A stretch of DNA of 64,000 nt from Aristolochia californica (taxonomy: Eukaryota; Streptophyta; Magnoliopsida; Piperales; Aristolochiaceae): NCBI GenBank assembly GCA_029961685.1, contig JARWKL010000002.1, positions 17,142,908 to 17,206,907 of the forward strand, read 5' to 3'. The position numbers and the translations under genes are program-made. Positions 35,417-50,400 of this stretch are shown here, piece by piece; positions within the stretch are counted from its first letter, which is position 1; every line of letters begins with the position of its first letter. The notes under the pieces were generated by a model that had not been told where the DNA came from, ran no database searches, and was given only the letters and a program-made list of their open reading frames with translations.

Positions 35417-38400
35417 GTGTTGACTCCCAATCCATCCGTCATAACTTAAAAAAATATAGCCCGTTATGTATGATTGATCAATAAATCACTTTACAATCAT
35501 TTATGATTGTTAGGTCAGCTTTTTTTAAATGCGCAAAATCATGGAATGTTTGACTAGGGTAAATATCCCACCGCACATTCACTTGAGAATTTAATGAGCA
35601 TTTGTAGTTTGCTTTAAAAGGTTTGGATGCACAAGTCATTTGCATCTTTAACATGTTTCAAGCATGCATATCCATATTTAAAACATGTTAGGATCAATTA
35701 GAAATCTCTTTCCAGGCCATTAGGGTTGAATTAGTGGAATTTTCCAAACTTGGACAACAAAACTTTTGTGTTAGTTTGTGGTGTTTGAATAAATTTTCTT
35801 TACATATATTTGTTATTGTTTTTAATTTTGTCCATACATAAACTCTAAAATTTTCATTTTGTTGTGATCTATTTGCCTTTAATCTTTTTCTTTACGAGAT
35901 AAACGGAAAGTGAAAACTAAAAACTTAGATTTAAGAAAAAAGTATACAACTAAAATGGAATGGAAATGCACAAATATAGAGAGAGATGATTCCAAAAAGT
36001 CATTGTAATTTTTAGGGATTGTAAACTCTTTTAATTTTTATATATTAGGTTTTGCAATCATCGAGAAAAAGGAGTAGGTGGGAGATTTTTAACTGAGTGT
36101 TGACTCCCAATCCTTAAGTTATTTCTTACAAAAAATAGTCGGTTAGGCATGATTAACCAATAAACTACATTACAATCATCTATGATTGTTAGTTCAGCCT
36201 TTAGTAAATGGACAAAATTAGGGCATGTTCGACTTTGGTCAATATCCCACTGCACGTTCACTTGAGAATTTAATGAGCATTTATTGTTCGCTTTAAAAGG
36301 TTTGGATCAACATGCCATTTGCATCTTTAACATTCTTCAAGCATGCATATCCATATTTAAAACATGTTAGGATCAATTAGAAATCACTTTCCAAGCCATT
36401 AAGGTTGAACTAGTGAAATTTCCTAAACTTGGACAACAAAACTTTTGTTTTTGTATGTGGTGTGTGAATAAATTTTCTTTCCTTATATTTTTTATTTTTT
36501 TGATTTTTTCCATACATAAACTTCAAAATTTTCATTTTGTTGTGATCTATTTGCCTTTAATATTTTTGTTTACGAGATAAATGGAACGAGAAAACTCAAA
36601 GTTTTGATTTAAGAAAAAAGTATATATCTAAAATTAAATGGAACTGCACAATTTTAGAGAGAGATAATTAAAAAAAGCCTCTGTAACTTTTAGGGATTTT
36701 AAACTCTTTTAGTTTTTATATATTATGTTTTTCAATCATTGGGAAAAAGGGGGAGGCAGGGGAGTTTTAATTGAGTGTTGACTCCCAATCCATAAGTAAT
36801 TTTCAACAAAAATTTAGCCCGTTATGCATGATTGACGGATAACTCACTTTACAATCATCTATGAATGTTAGGTCAGCCTTTCGTAAATGGGCAAAATCAT
36901 GGCTTGTTTGACTAGAGTAAATATCCCACCGCATGTTTACTTGAGAATTAAATGAGCATTTGTTATTCGCTTTAAAAGGTTTGGATACACAGGCCATTAG
37001 CATCTTTAACATGTTTCAAGCATGCATATCCATATTTAAAACATGTTAGGATCAATTAGAAATCTCTTTCCAAGCCATTAGGGCTGACCTAGTGGAATTT
37101 CCCAAACTTGGACAACAAAACTTTTGTGTTCGTTTGTGGTGTGTGATTAAATTTTCTTTACTTACATTTGCTATTGTTTTAAATTTTTTTTCATACATAA
37201 ATTCTAAAATTTTCATTTTATCGTGATCTATTTTCCTTTAATCTTTTTGTGTACGAGATAGTGAGAAATCAAAGTTTTGATTTAAGAAAAAAATATACAT
37301 CTAAAATGGAATGCAAATGCACAAATGTAGAGAGTGATAATTACAAAAACTCTCCGTAACTTTTAGTGATTGTTAAAATTTTCGGTTCTTATATATTATG
37401 TTTTGCAATCATCGGGAAAAAGGGGGAGCCGGGGAATTTTTAACTGAGTGTTGACTCCCAATGCATACATCATTTCTTACAAAATATAGCTTGTTATGCA
37501 TGATTGACCGATAAATCACTTTACAATCATCTATGATTGTTAGGCAAGGTTTTTGTAAATGGGCAAAATCATGGTTTGTTTGACTCGAGTAAATATCCCA
37601 CCACACGTTCACTTGAGAATTTAACGAGCATTTTTTGTTCTCATTAAAAGGTTTAGATCCACAGGCCATTTGCATCTTTAACATGTTTCAAGGATGCATG
37701 CCCATATTTAAAACATGTTAGGATCAATTATAAATCTCTTTCCAGGCCATTCGGGTGTTGAACTAGTGGAATTTCCCAAACTTGAACAACAAAACTTTTG
37801 TGTTCGTTTGTGGTGTGTGAATAAATTTTCTTTACTTACATTTTTTTTTCATACATAAACTCTAAAATTTTCATTTTGTTGTGATCTTTTTGCATTTAAT
37901 CTTTTTGTTTACAAGATAAATGGAAAGTGAAAACTCAAAGTTTTGATTTAAAAAAAGAGTATACATCTAAAATGGAATGGAAATTCAAAAATGTAGAGAG
38001 AGATAATTCCAAAAAGTCTCAGTAACTTTTAGGCATTTTAAAATCATTTTGTTTTAATATATTAGGTTTTGCAATCATCGGCAAAAAGGTGGAGGCGGGG
38101 GATTTTTGACTGAGTGTTGACTCCCAATCCATAAGTCATTTCTTACAAAAATATTGCCTGTTACACATGATTTACTGATAAATCACTTTAAAATCATCTA
38201 TGATTGTTAGGTCAGTTTTTTGTAAATGGGCAAAATCATGGCATGTTTTACTCGGGTAAATATCCCTCCGGACATTCACTTGAGAATTTAATGAGCATTT
38301 TGTTGTTCGCTTCAAAAGCTTTTTATCCATAGGCCATTTGCGTCTTTAACATGTTTCAAGCATACATATCCATATTTAAAAAATGTTAGGATCAATTAGA

Positions 38401-41400
38401 ATTCTCTGTCCAAGCCATTAAGGTTGAAATAGTGGAATTTCCCAAACTTGGACAACAAAACTTTTGGGTTCATTTGTGGTCTGTCAAGAAATTATCTTTA
38501 CTTACATTTGTAATTTTTTTTTATTTTTTTCCATACATAAACTCTAAAATTTTCTTTCTGTTGTGATCTATTTGCCTTTAATCTTTTTGTTTATGAAATA
38601 AATGGAAAGTGAAAACTCAATGTTTTTTATTTAAGAAAAAAATATTCATCCAAAATGGAATGGAAATAAACAAATTTAGAGAGAGACAATTCCAAAAAGT
38701 ACCCATAAGTTATAGGGATTGTAAACTCTTTTAGTTATTATATATTTGGTTTTGTAATCATCAGGAAAAAGGGGGAGGCAAGGAATTTTTAACTGAGTGT
38801 TGACTCTCAATCATCTATGATTGTTAGGTCAGCTTTTTGTAAATGGGCAAAATCATGGCTTGTTTGACTCGGGTAGATATGCCACCGCACGTTCACTTGA
38901 GAATTTAATGAGCATTTTTTGTTCACTTTAAAAGGTTTGGATCCAAAGGCCATTTGCATCTTCAACTTTTTTCAAGCATACATATCAAATTTTAAAACAT
39001 GTTAGGATCAACTAGAAATCTTTTTCCAAGCCAATAGGGTTGAACTAGTGGAATTTTCCTAACTTGGACAACAAAACTTTTTTGTTCGTTGCTGGTTTGT
39101 GAATAAATTTTCTTTACTTACATTTGGTATTGTTTTTAATTTTTTCCATTCATAAAATCTAAAATTTGCAATCTGTCGTGATCTATTTGCCTTTAATCTT
39201 TTGTTTATGAGATAAACGGAAAGTGAAAACTCAAAATTATAATTTAAGAAAAAAGTTTACATCTAAAATTGAATGGAAATGGAAAAACGTAGAGAGAGTT
39301 AATTCCAAAAATTCTCCGTAACTTTAAGGGATTGTAAAATTTTTTAGTTTTTAAATATTAGGTTTTGAATTCTTCAGGAAAAAGGGGGAGGCGGGTGATT
39401 TTTAACTGAGTGTTCACTCCCAATCCATAAGTCATTTCTTACAAAAATATAGCCCGTAACGCGTGATTGACCTATAAATCACTTTTAATTATTCTATGAT
39501 TGCTAGGTCAACGTTTTGTAAATGGGCAAAATCATGGCATGTTTGACTCGGGTAAATATCCCACCACTCGTTCACTTGAGAATTTAATGAGCATTTCTTG
39601 TTCCCTGGAAAAGGTTTGGATGCTTTGGCCATTTGCATCTTTAACATGTTTCAAACATGCTTGTCCATATTTAAAACATGTTAGGATCAATTGAAATTCT
39701 CTTTCCAAGCCATTTGGGTTGAAATAGTGGAATTTCGAAACTTGGACAACAAAGCTTTTGTGTTCGTTTGTGGTGTGTCAATAAATTTTCAATACTTACA
39801 TTTGTTATTGTTTGTAATTTTTTTCCATACATAAACTCTATTTTTTTTTTTTTTGTGAGCTATTGTTCTTCAATCTTTTTGTATACGAGATAAATGGAAA
39901 GTGCAAACTCAAAATTTTGATTTAAGAAATAAGTATACATCTAAAATAGAAAGGAAATGCACCAATGTAGAGAGAGATAATTCCAAAAAGTATCTGTAAG
40001 TATTAGGGATTGTAAACTCTTTTAGTTTTTATATATTAGGTTTTATAATCATCGGGAAAAAAGGAGGAGGTAGGGGATTTTTAACTAAGTGTTGACTCCC
40101 AATCCATAAGTCATTTCTTACAAAAACATAGCCCGTTACGCTTGATTGAATGATAAATCACTTTACAATCATCTATGATTGTTAGGTTAGCTTTTTGTAA
40201 ATGGGCAAAATCATTGTTTGTTTGACTCGGACTACACGTTCATTTGAGAATTTAATGAGCATTTGTTGTTTGCCTTTAAAGGTTTGGATCCACATGTCAT
40301 TTGCATCTTTAACATATTTCAAGCATGCATATCCATATTTAAAACATTTTAGGATCAATTAGAAATCTCTTTCCAAGCCATTACGGTTGAACTAGTGAAA
40401 TTTCCCAAACTTCGACAACAAACCTTTTGTGTTAGTTTGTGGTGTGTGAATGAATTTTCTTTTTTTACAATTTTTATTGTTTATAATTTTATCCATACAT
40501 AAACACTAAAATTTTCATTTTGTTGTGATCTATATGCCTTTAATCTTTTTGTTTACAAGATAAATGGAAAGTGAAAACTCAATGTTTTGATTTAAGAAAA
40601 AAGTATACATCTAAAATGGAATGGAATTGCACAAATGTAGAGAGAGATAATTCCAAAAAGTCTCTGTATCTTTTAGGGATAGTAAACTCTTTTAGTTTTT
40701 ATATATAAGGTTTTAGAATCATCGGGAAAAAAGGAGAGGTGGGGGATTTTTAACTGAGTGTTGACTCCCAATCCATACATCATTTATTACAAAAATATAG
40801 CCCGTTACGCATTATTAACCGATAAATCACTTTACAATCATCTATTATTGTTAGGTCAGGTTTTTGTAAATGAAAAAAATTAAGGCTTGTTTGACTCGGA
40901 TAAATATCCCACCACATGTTCACTAGAGAATTTAATGAGCAATTGTTGTTCGCTTTAAAAGGTTTGGATCCACAGGCCATTTGCACCTTTAACATATTTC
41001 AAACATGCCTATCCATATTTAAAACTTGTTAGGATCAATTAGAAATATCTTTCCAAACCGTTAGGGTTGAACTAGGGGAATTTCCAAAACTTGGAGAAGA
41101 AAACTTTTGTGTTCGTATGTGGTGTGTGAATAAATTTTCTTTACTAACATTTTTTATTGTTTTTTATTTTTTTCCATACATAAACTCTTAGATTTTCATT
41201 TTTTTTTGTGATCTATTTGCCTTTAATCTTTTTGTTTACGAGATAAAGGGAAAGTGAAAACTAAATATTTTGATTTAAGAAAAAAGTGAACATCTAAAAT
41301 GGAATGGAAATGCCCAAATGTAGAGAGAGATAATTCCAAAAAGTTTCCATAACTTTTAGGGATTGTAAACTCTTTTAGTTTTTATATATTTGGTTTTGCA

Positions 41401-44400
41401 ATCATCGGGAAAGAGTGGGAGGCATGGGATTTTTAACTGAGTGTTGACTCCCAATCCATAAGTCATTTCTTATAAAAATAAAGCCTGTTATGCATGATCG
41501 ACCGATAAATCACTTTACAATCATCTATAATTATTAGGTCAGATTTTTGTAAATGGGCAAAATCATGGCTTGTTTGACTCGGGTAGATATCCCCCCGCAT
41601 GTTCACTTGAGAATTTAATGAGAATTGGTTGTTCGCTTTAAAAGGTTTTTTGATCCACTTGCCATTTGCATCTTTATCATGTTTGAAGCATGCATATCCA
41701 TATTTAAAACATGTTAGGATCAACTAGAAATCTTTTTCCTAGCCATTAGGGTTGAACCAGTGGAATTTCCCAAACTTGGACAATAAAACTGTTGTGTTCG
41801 TCATTGGTTTGTGAATAAATTTTCTTTACTTACATTTGTAATTGATTTTAATTTTTTCCATACATAAACTTTAAAATTTTTATTGTGTTGTGATCTATTT
41901 GCCTTTAATCTTTTGTTTACAAGATAAACGGAAAGTGACAACTCAAAATTTTAATTTAACAAAAAAGTATACATCTAAAATTGAATGGAAATGGACAAAT
42001 GTAGGGAGAGATAATTCCAAGAGATAATTCCAAAAAGTCTTCGTAACTTTTAGGGATTCTAAACTCTTTTAGTTTTAATATATTAGATTTTGAAATCATC
42101 GGGAAAAATGGGGAGGTGGGGGATTTTTAATTGAGTGTTCACTCCCAATCCATAAGTCATTTCTTAGAAAAATATAGCTCGTGTCACGTGATTGACCGAT
42201 AAATCACTTTACAATATTCTATGATTTTTAAGCCAGCTTTTTGTAAATGGGCAAAATCAGGGCATTTTTTACTCGGGTAAATATCCCACCACACGTTCAC
42301 TTGAGAATTTAACGACAGTTTGTTGTTTGCTTTAAAAGGTTTGGATTCCTAGGCCATTTGCATCTTTAACATGTTTCAAGCTTGCTTATCCATATTTAAA
42401 ACATGTTAGGATCAATTAGAATTCTCTTTCCATGCCATTTGGAGTTAAATAGTGGAATTTCCAAACTTCGACAACAAAACTTTTTTGTTTGTTTGTGGTG
42501 TGTCAATAAATTTTCTTTACATACATTTGTTATTGTATGTAATTTTTTTCCAAACATAAACTCTAAAATTTTCATTTTTTTGTGATCTATTTGCCTTCAA
42601 TCTTTTTGTTTACGAGATAAATGGAAAGTGAAAACTCAAAATTTTGGTTTAAGAAAAAAGTATACATCTAAAATGGAATGCAAATGCACCAATGTAGAGA
42701 TAGATAATTCCAAAAAGTATCCCTAACTTTTAGGGATTTTAAAATCTTTTATTTTTTATTTATTAGGTTTTACAATCGTAGGGAAAAAAGGGGGAGGCTG
42801 GGGATTTTTAACAGAATGTTGACTACCAATCCATAAGTCATTTCTTACAAAAATATAGCCCGTTACACATTATTGACCGATACATCACTTTACAATCATC
42901 TTTGATTGTTAGGATAGTTTTTTGCAAATGGGAAAAATCATGGCATGTTTCACTCGGGTAAATATCCCCCTGCATGTTCATTTAAGAATTTAATGAGCAT
43001 TTGTTGTTTGCTTTAAAACGTTTGGATCCACAGGAAATTTGCATATTTAACATGTTTCAAGCATGCATATCCATATTTAAAACATGTTAGGATCAATTAG
43101 AAATCTCTTTCCAAGCCATTAGTGTTGAACTAGTGGAATTTCCCAAACTTCAACAAACAAACTCTTGTGTTCGTTTGTAGTGTGTGAATAAATTTTCTTT
43201 ACGTACATTTGTTATGGTTTATAATTTTTTCCACACATAAAATCTAAAATTTTCATTTTGTTGTGATCTATCTGCCTTTAATTTTTTTGTTTACAAGATA
43301 AATGGAAAGTGAAAACTTAATGTTTTGATTTAAGAAAAAATTATACATTTAAAATGGAATAGAAATGCACAAATATAGAGAGAGATATTCCAAAAAGTCT
43401 CTACAACATTTAGGGAATGTAAACTCTTTTAGTTTTCATATATTAGGTTTTGCAATCATTAGGAAAAAGGGGGAGGCATGGGATTTTTAACTGAGTGTTG
43501 ACTCAGAATCCATAAGTCATTTCTTACAAAATTATAGCCCGTTTCTCATGATTGACCAATAAATCACTTTACAATGATATATAATTGTTAGGTCAGCTTT
43601 TTGTAAGTGGACAAAATCATGGCTTGTTTTACTCGGGTAAGTATCCCACCGCACGTTCCCTTGAGAAATTAATGAGCATTTGTTGTTCGCTTTGAAAGGT
43701 TTGGATCCACAAGAAATTTTCATCTTTAACATGTTTCAATCATGCATATCCATATTTAAAACATGTTAGGATATATTAGAAATCTCTTTCCAAGCCATTA
43801 GGGTTGAAGTAGTGAAATTTCCCAAACTTACACAACAAAACTTTTGTGTTCATTTGTGATGTGTGAATAAATTTTCTTTACTTACATTTGTTATAGTTTT
43901 TAATTTTTTCCATACATGAACTCTAAAATTTTCATTTTTTGTGATCTATTTGCCTTTAATCTTTTTGTATACGAGATAAATGGAAAGTGAAAACTCAAAA
44001 TTTTGATTTAAGAAAAAATTGTACTTCTAAAATGGTATGGAAATGCACAAATGTAGAGAGAGATAATTCAAAAAAGTATCCGTATTTTTTAGGGATTGTA
44101 AACTCTTTTAATTTTTATATATTAGGTTTTGTAACCATCGGGAAAAAGGGAGAGGCGGGGGATTTTAAACTGAGTGTTGACTCCCAATCCATACGTCATT
44201 TCTTAAAAAAATAAAGCTCGTTATGCTTGTTTTACCGATAAATCACTTTACAATCATATATGATTCATAGGTTAGATTTTTGTAAATGTGCAAAATCATG
44301 GCTTGTTTGACTCGGGTAAATATCCCATCGCACGTTCACTTGAAAATTTAATGAGCATTTTTTTTTCGCTTTAAAAGGTTTGTATCCACAGGCCATTTGC

Positions 44401-47400
44401 ATCTTTTACATGTTTCAAGTATGCATATCCATATTTAAAACATGTTAGGATCAATTAGAAATCTCTTTCCAAGCCATTAGGGTTGAACTAGTAGAATTTC
44501 CCAAAATTCTATAACAAAAATTTGTGTTTGTTTGTGGTGTGTGAATAAATTTTCTTTTCTTACATTTTTTATTGTTTTTAATTTTTTCCATGCATAAACT
44601 CTAAAATTTTCATTTTGTTGTGCTCTTTTTACCTTTAATGTTTTTTTTACGACATAAATGGAAAGTGAAAACTCAAAGTTTTGATTGAGGAAAAACGTAT
44701 CCATCTGAAATGGAATGGAAATGCACAAATATAGAGAGAGATAATTCCAAAAATTCTCCGTAACTTCTAGGGAATGTTAAATATTTTAGTTTTTATATAT
44801 TAGGTTTTGCAATCATCGGGAAAAAGGGGGAGGCATGGGATTTTTAACTAAGTGTAGACTCCCAATCCATAAGTCAATTTTTACAAAAATATAGCCCATT
44901 ACGCATGATTGACCGATAAATCACTTTACAATTATCTATGATTGTAAGGTCAGCTTTTTGTAAATCGGAAAAATCATGGCTTGTTTGACTCGGGTAAATT
45001 TGTCACTGCACATTCACTTGAGAATTTAATGTGCATTTGTTGTTCGCTTTAAAAGGTTTTGATCCACAAGACATTTGCATGTTTAACATGTTCCAAGAAT
45101 GCATATCCATATTTAAATAATGTTAGGATAAATGAGAAATCTCTTTCCAAGCCATTAGGGTTGAACTAATGGAATTTCCCAAACTAGGACAACAAAACTT
45201 TTGGGTTAGTTTGTGGTGTGTGAATAAATTTTCTTAACTTTGATTGGTTATTGTTTTAATTTTTTTCCATAAAAAAATCTAATATTTTCAGTTTGATGTG
45301 ATCTATTTACCTTTAATATTTTTTTACAAGATAAATGGAAAGTGAAAACTCAAAATTTTTATTTAAGAAAAAAGTATACATCTAAAATGGAATGGAAATG
45401 CACAAATCTAGAGAGCGATAATTCAAAAAAGTCTTCATAAATTTTAGTTATTGTAAACTCTTTTATTTTTTATATATTAGGTTTTGCAATCATTTGGAAA
45501 AAGGGGGAGGCGGGGAATTTTTAACTGAGTGTTGACTCCCAATCCATCAGTCATTTCATTCAAAAATAAAGCCCGTTACGTATGATTGACCGATAAATCA
45601 CCCATTGCATGTTCACTTGAGGATTGAAAGAGCATTTGCTCTTTGGTTTAAAAGGTTTTGATCCATAGGCCATTTGAATCTTTAACATGTTTCAAGCATG
45701 CATATCCATAATTAAAACATGTTAGGATAAATGAGAAATCTCTTTCCAATCCATTAGGGTCGAATTGGTGGAATTTCCAAAACTTGGACAACAAAATTTT
45801 TGTGTTCATTTATGGTGTGTCAATAAATTTTCTTTACTTACATTTGTTATTTTTTTTAATTTTTTCCATACATAAACTCTAAAATTTTCATTTTGATGTG
45901 ATCTATTTGCATTTAATCTTTTTCTTCACGTGATAAATGGAAGTAAAAACTAAAAGTTTTGATTGAAGAAAAAAGTATACATCTAAAATGGAATGGAAAT
46001 GCACAAATATAGAGAGAGATAATTCCAAAAATTATTCATAACTTTTAGAGATTGCAAACTCTTTTAGTTTTCATATAATAGGTTTTGCAATCATTAGGAA
46101 AAATGGGGAGGCAGGGGTTTTTTAACTGAGTGTTGACTCCCAATCCATAAGTCATTTCTTATAAAAAAAGTAGCCTGTTACGCATGATTGACCGTAAATC
46201 ACTTTAAAATCATCTATGATAGTTAAGTCAGATTTTTGTAAATGGGAAAAATCATGGCTTGTTTTACTCGGGTAAATATCCCACCGCACATTCACTTGAG
46301 AATTTAATGAGCTTTTTTCGTTTAGTTTAAAAAAATTGGATCCACAGGGCATTTGTAACTTTAACATGTTTCAAGCATGCATATCCATATTTAAAGCATG
46401 TTAGGGTCAATTAGAAATCTCTTTCCAAGCCATTAGGGTTGAACTAGTTGAATTTCCCAAACTTGGACAACAAAACTTTTGTGTTCGTTTATGGTGTGTG
46501 AATTAATATTCTTTTCTTACATTTGATATTGTTTTAATTTTTTCCATACATAAACTCTAAATTATTCATTTTTTGTGATCTATTTGCCTTTAATCTTTTT
46601 GTTTACGAGATAAATGGAAAGTGAAAACTCAAAGTTTTGATTTAAGAAAAAAGTATACATCTCAATTCAAATGGAAAGGCACAAATTTAGAGAGAGATAA
46701 TTCCAAAAAGTCTCTGTAACTTTTAGGGATTGTAAACTCTTTTAATTTTTATAAATTAGGTTTTGCAATCATCTGGAAAAAGGGGGAGGGGTGGGATTTT
46801 TAACTGAGGGTTGACTCCAAATCCAAAAGCCATTTCTTACAAAAATATAGCCCGTCACGCATTATTGACCGATGAATAACTTTACAATCATCTATGATAG
46901 TTAGGTCAGCTTTTTGTAACTGAGCAAAATCATGGCTTGTTTGACTTGTGTAAATATCCCACGCAAGTTCACTTGAGAATTTAATGAGCAATTCTTATTC
47001 GCTTTAGAAGGTTTGAATCCATAGGCCATTTGCATCTTTAACATGTTTCAAGCATGCATATCCATTTTTATAACATGTTAGGATCAGTTAGAAATCTGTT
47101 TCCAAGCCATTAGGGTTGAACTAGTGGAATTTCTCAAACTTGGACAACAAAACTTTTGTGTTCATTTGTGATGTGTGAATAAATTTTCTTTACTTCCATT
47201 TGTTATTGTTTTTAATTTTTTCCAAACATAAACTCTAAAATTTTCATTTTGTTGTGATCTATTTGCATTTAATATTTTTGTTTACGAGATCAATGGAAAC
47301 TGAAAACTCAAAGTTTTGATTTAAGAAAAAAGTGTACATCATAAATGGAAAGGAAATGCACAAATGTAGAGTGAGATAATTCCAAAATGTCTATGTATCT

Positions 47401-50400
47401 TTTAGGGATTGTAAACCCTTTTAGTTTTTATATAATAGATTTTCCATTCATCGGGAAAAAGGGGGAGACGTGAGATTTTTAACATAGTTTTAACTCCCAA
47501 TCCATAAGTCATTTCTTGCAAAAATATAGCCCATTACCCATGATTGACCGATAAATCACTTTACAATCATCTATGATTGTTAGGTCAGTTTTTTGTAAAT
47601 GACCAAAATCATGGCTTGTTTGACTCATGCAAATATCCCACCGCACGTTCACTATAGAATTTAATGAGCATTTGTTGTTCGCTTTAAAAGGTTTGGATCC
47701 ACAGGACATTTGCATCTTTAACATGTTTCAAGCATGCACATCAATCTTTAAAACATGTTAGGATAAATTAGAAATCTCTTTTCAAGCTATTAGGGTTGAA
47801 CTAGTGGAATTTCCTCAACTTGGACAACAAAACTTTTGTGTTCGTTTTTGGTATGTGAATAAATTTTCTTTACTTACATTAGTTATTGTTTTTAATTTTT
47901 TCCATAATTAACGTCTAAATTTTTCACTTTGTTATGATCTATATTCCTTTAATCTTTTTGTTTAGGAGATAAATGGAAAGTGAAAACTCAAATTTTTATT
48001 TAAGAAAAATGTATACATAAAAAATGGAATGGAAATGCGCAAATGTAGAGAGAGATAACTTTTATGGATTGTAAACTCTTTTAGTTTTTATTTATTAGGT
48101 TTTGTAATAATTGGGAAGAAGGGGGAGGCAGGGGATTTTTAACTGAGTGTTGACTCCCAATCCATTACTCATTTCTTATAAAAATATAGCCCGTTACACA
48201 TGATTGACCGATAAATCACTTTACAATCATCAATGATTGTTAGGTCAGATTTTTGTAAATGGGCAAAATCGTGGCTTGTCTGACTCGGGTAAATATCCCA
48301 CCCTACGTTGGCGTTAGAATTTAATGAGCATTTGTTGTTCTCTATAAAAGGATTGGATCTACAGGTCATTTGCATCTTTAACATGTTTCAAGCATGGATA
48401 TCCATGTTTAAAACATGTGAGGATCAAGTAGAAATCTCTTTACAAGCCATTAGGGTTGAACTATGGGAATTTACCAAACTTGGACAACAAAACTTTTTTG
48501 TTCGTTTGTGGTGTGTCAATAAATTTTCTTTACTTATATTTTTTATTGTTTTTAATTTTTTCCATACATAAAATCTAAAATTTTCATTTTGTTGTGATCT
48601 ATTTGCATTTAATCTTTTTGTTTACGAGATAAATGGAAAGTGAAAACTCAAAGTTTTGATTTAAGAAAAAAGTATACATCTAAAATGGAATGCAAATGCA
48701 CAGATAAAGAGAGAGATTATTCCAAAAAGCCTTCATAACTTTTAGTGATTGTGAACTCTTTTAGTTTTTATATATTAGGTTTGGAATCATTAGGAAAAAG
48801 GGGGTGGTGGGGGATTTTTAACTAAGTGTTGACTCATAATCCATAAGTCATTTGTTACAAATTATAGCCCGTTACACATGATTGAACAAGTAATCACTTT
48901 ACAATCATCTATGATTGTTAGGTCAACTTTTTGTAAATGGGCAAAATCATGGTCTGTTTGACTCAGGTAAATATCTCACCGCACGTTTACTTGAGAAATT
49001 AATGAGCATTTGTTGGTCGTTTTGAAAGGTTTGGATCCACATGCCATTTTCATCTTTTACATGTTTCAAGCATGCATATCCATATTTAAAACATGTCAGG
49101 ATATATTAGAAATCTCTTTCTAAGCCATTAGGGTTGAACTAGTAGAATTTCCAAAACTTGGACAACAAAACTTTTGTGTTCGTTTGTAGTGTGTGAATAA
49201 ATTTTCTTTACTTAGATTTGTTATAGTTTATAATTTTTTCCCATTCATAAACTATAAAATTTTCAGTTTTTTGTGATCTTTTTACCTTTAATCTTTTTGT
49301 TGACGAGATAAATGGAAAGTGAAAAGTCAAAGTTTTGATTGGAGAAAAAAGTATACATCTAAAATGGAATGGAAATGCACAAATGTAGAGTGAAAATTCC
49401 CAAAAGTCTCCATAAGTTTTAGGGATTGTAAACTCTTTTAGTTTTTATACGTTAGGTTTTGCAATCATCGTTAAAAATGGGGAGGCGGGGGATTTTTAAC
49501 TGAGTGTTGACTCCCAATTCATAAATTATTTCTTAGAAAAATATAGCCCATTACACAAGATTGACTGATAAATCACTTTACAATCACCCGTGATTGTTAG
49601 GTCACCTATTTGTAAAAGGGCTGAAATCTTAGCTTGTTTGACTCGGGTAAATATCCCACCACACGTTCACTTGAGAATTTAATGTGCATTTGCTATTCGC
49701 TTTAACAGGCTTGGATCCACAGGCCATTTGCATCTTTAACATGTTTGAAGCATGCATCTACATATTTAAAACATGTTAGGATCAATTAGAAATCTCTTAC
49801 ATAGCCATTAGGGTTGAACTAGTGGAATTTCCCTAACTTGGACAACAAAACTTTTGCGTTCATTTGTGGTGTGGAAATAAATTTTCTTTACTTACATTTG
49901 TTATTGGCTTTAATTTTTTCCATAAATAAACTCAAAAAAATTCATTTTGTAGTGATCTATTTGCATTTAATAATTTTGTTTACGAGATAAATGGAAAGTG
50001 AAAACTCAAAGTTTTGATTTAAGAAAACAATATACAACTTAAATGGAAAGGAAAAGCACAAATGTAGAGGGAGATAATTCCAAAAAATCTCTGTAACATT
50101 TAGGGATTGTAAAGTCTTTTAATTTTTATATATTAAATTTTGCAATCATCGGGAAAAAGGGGGAGGCACGAGATTTTTAACTGAGTGTTGACTCCCAATC
50201 CATAAGTCATTTCTTACAAAAATATAGCCTGTTACACATGATTGACCGATAAATCACTTTATAATCATCTATGATTGTTAGGTCAACTTTTTGTAAATGA
50301 GTAAAATCATCGCTTGTTTGACTCGTTTAAATATCCCACCGCAAGTTCACTGGAGAATTTAATGAGCGTTTGTTATTCGCTTTAATTGGTTTGGATTCAC

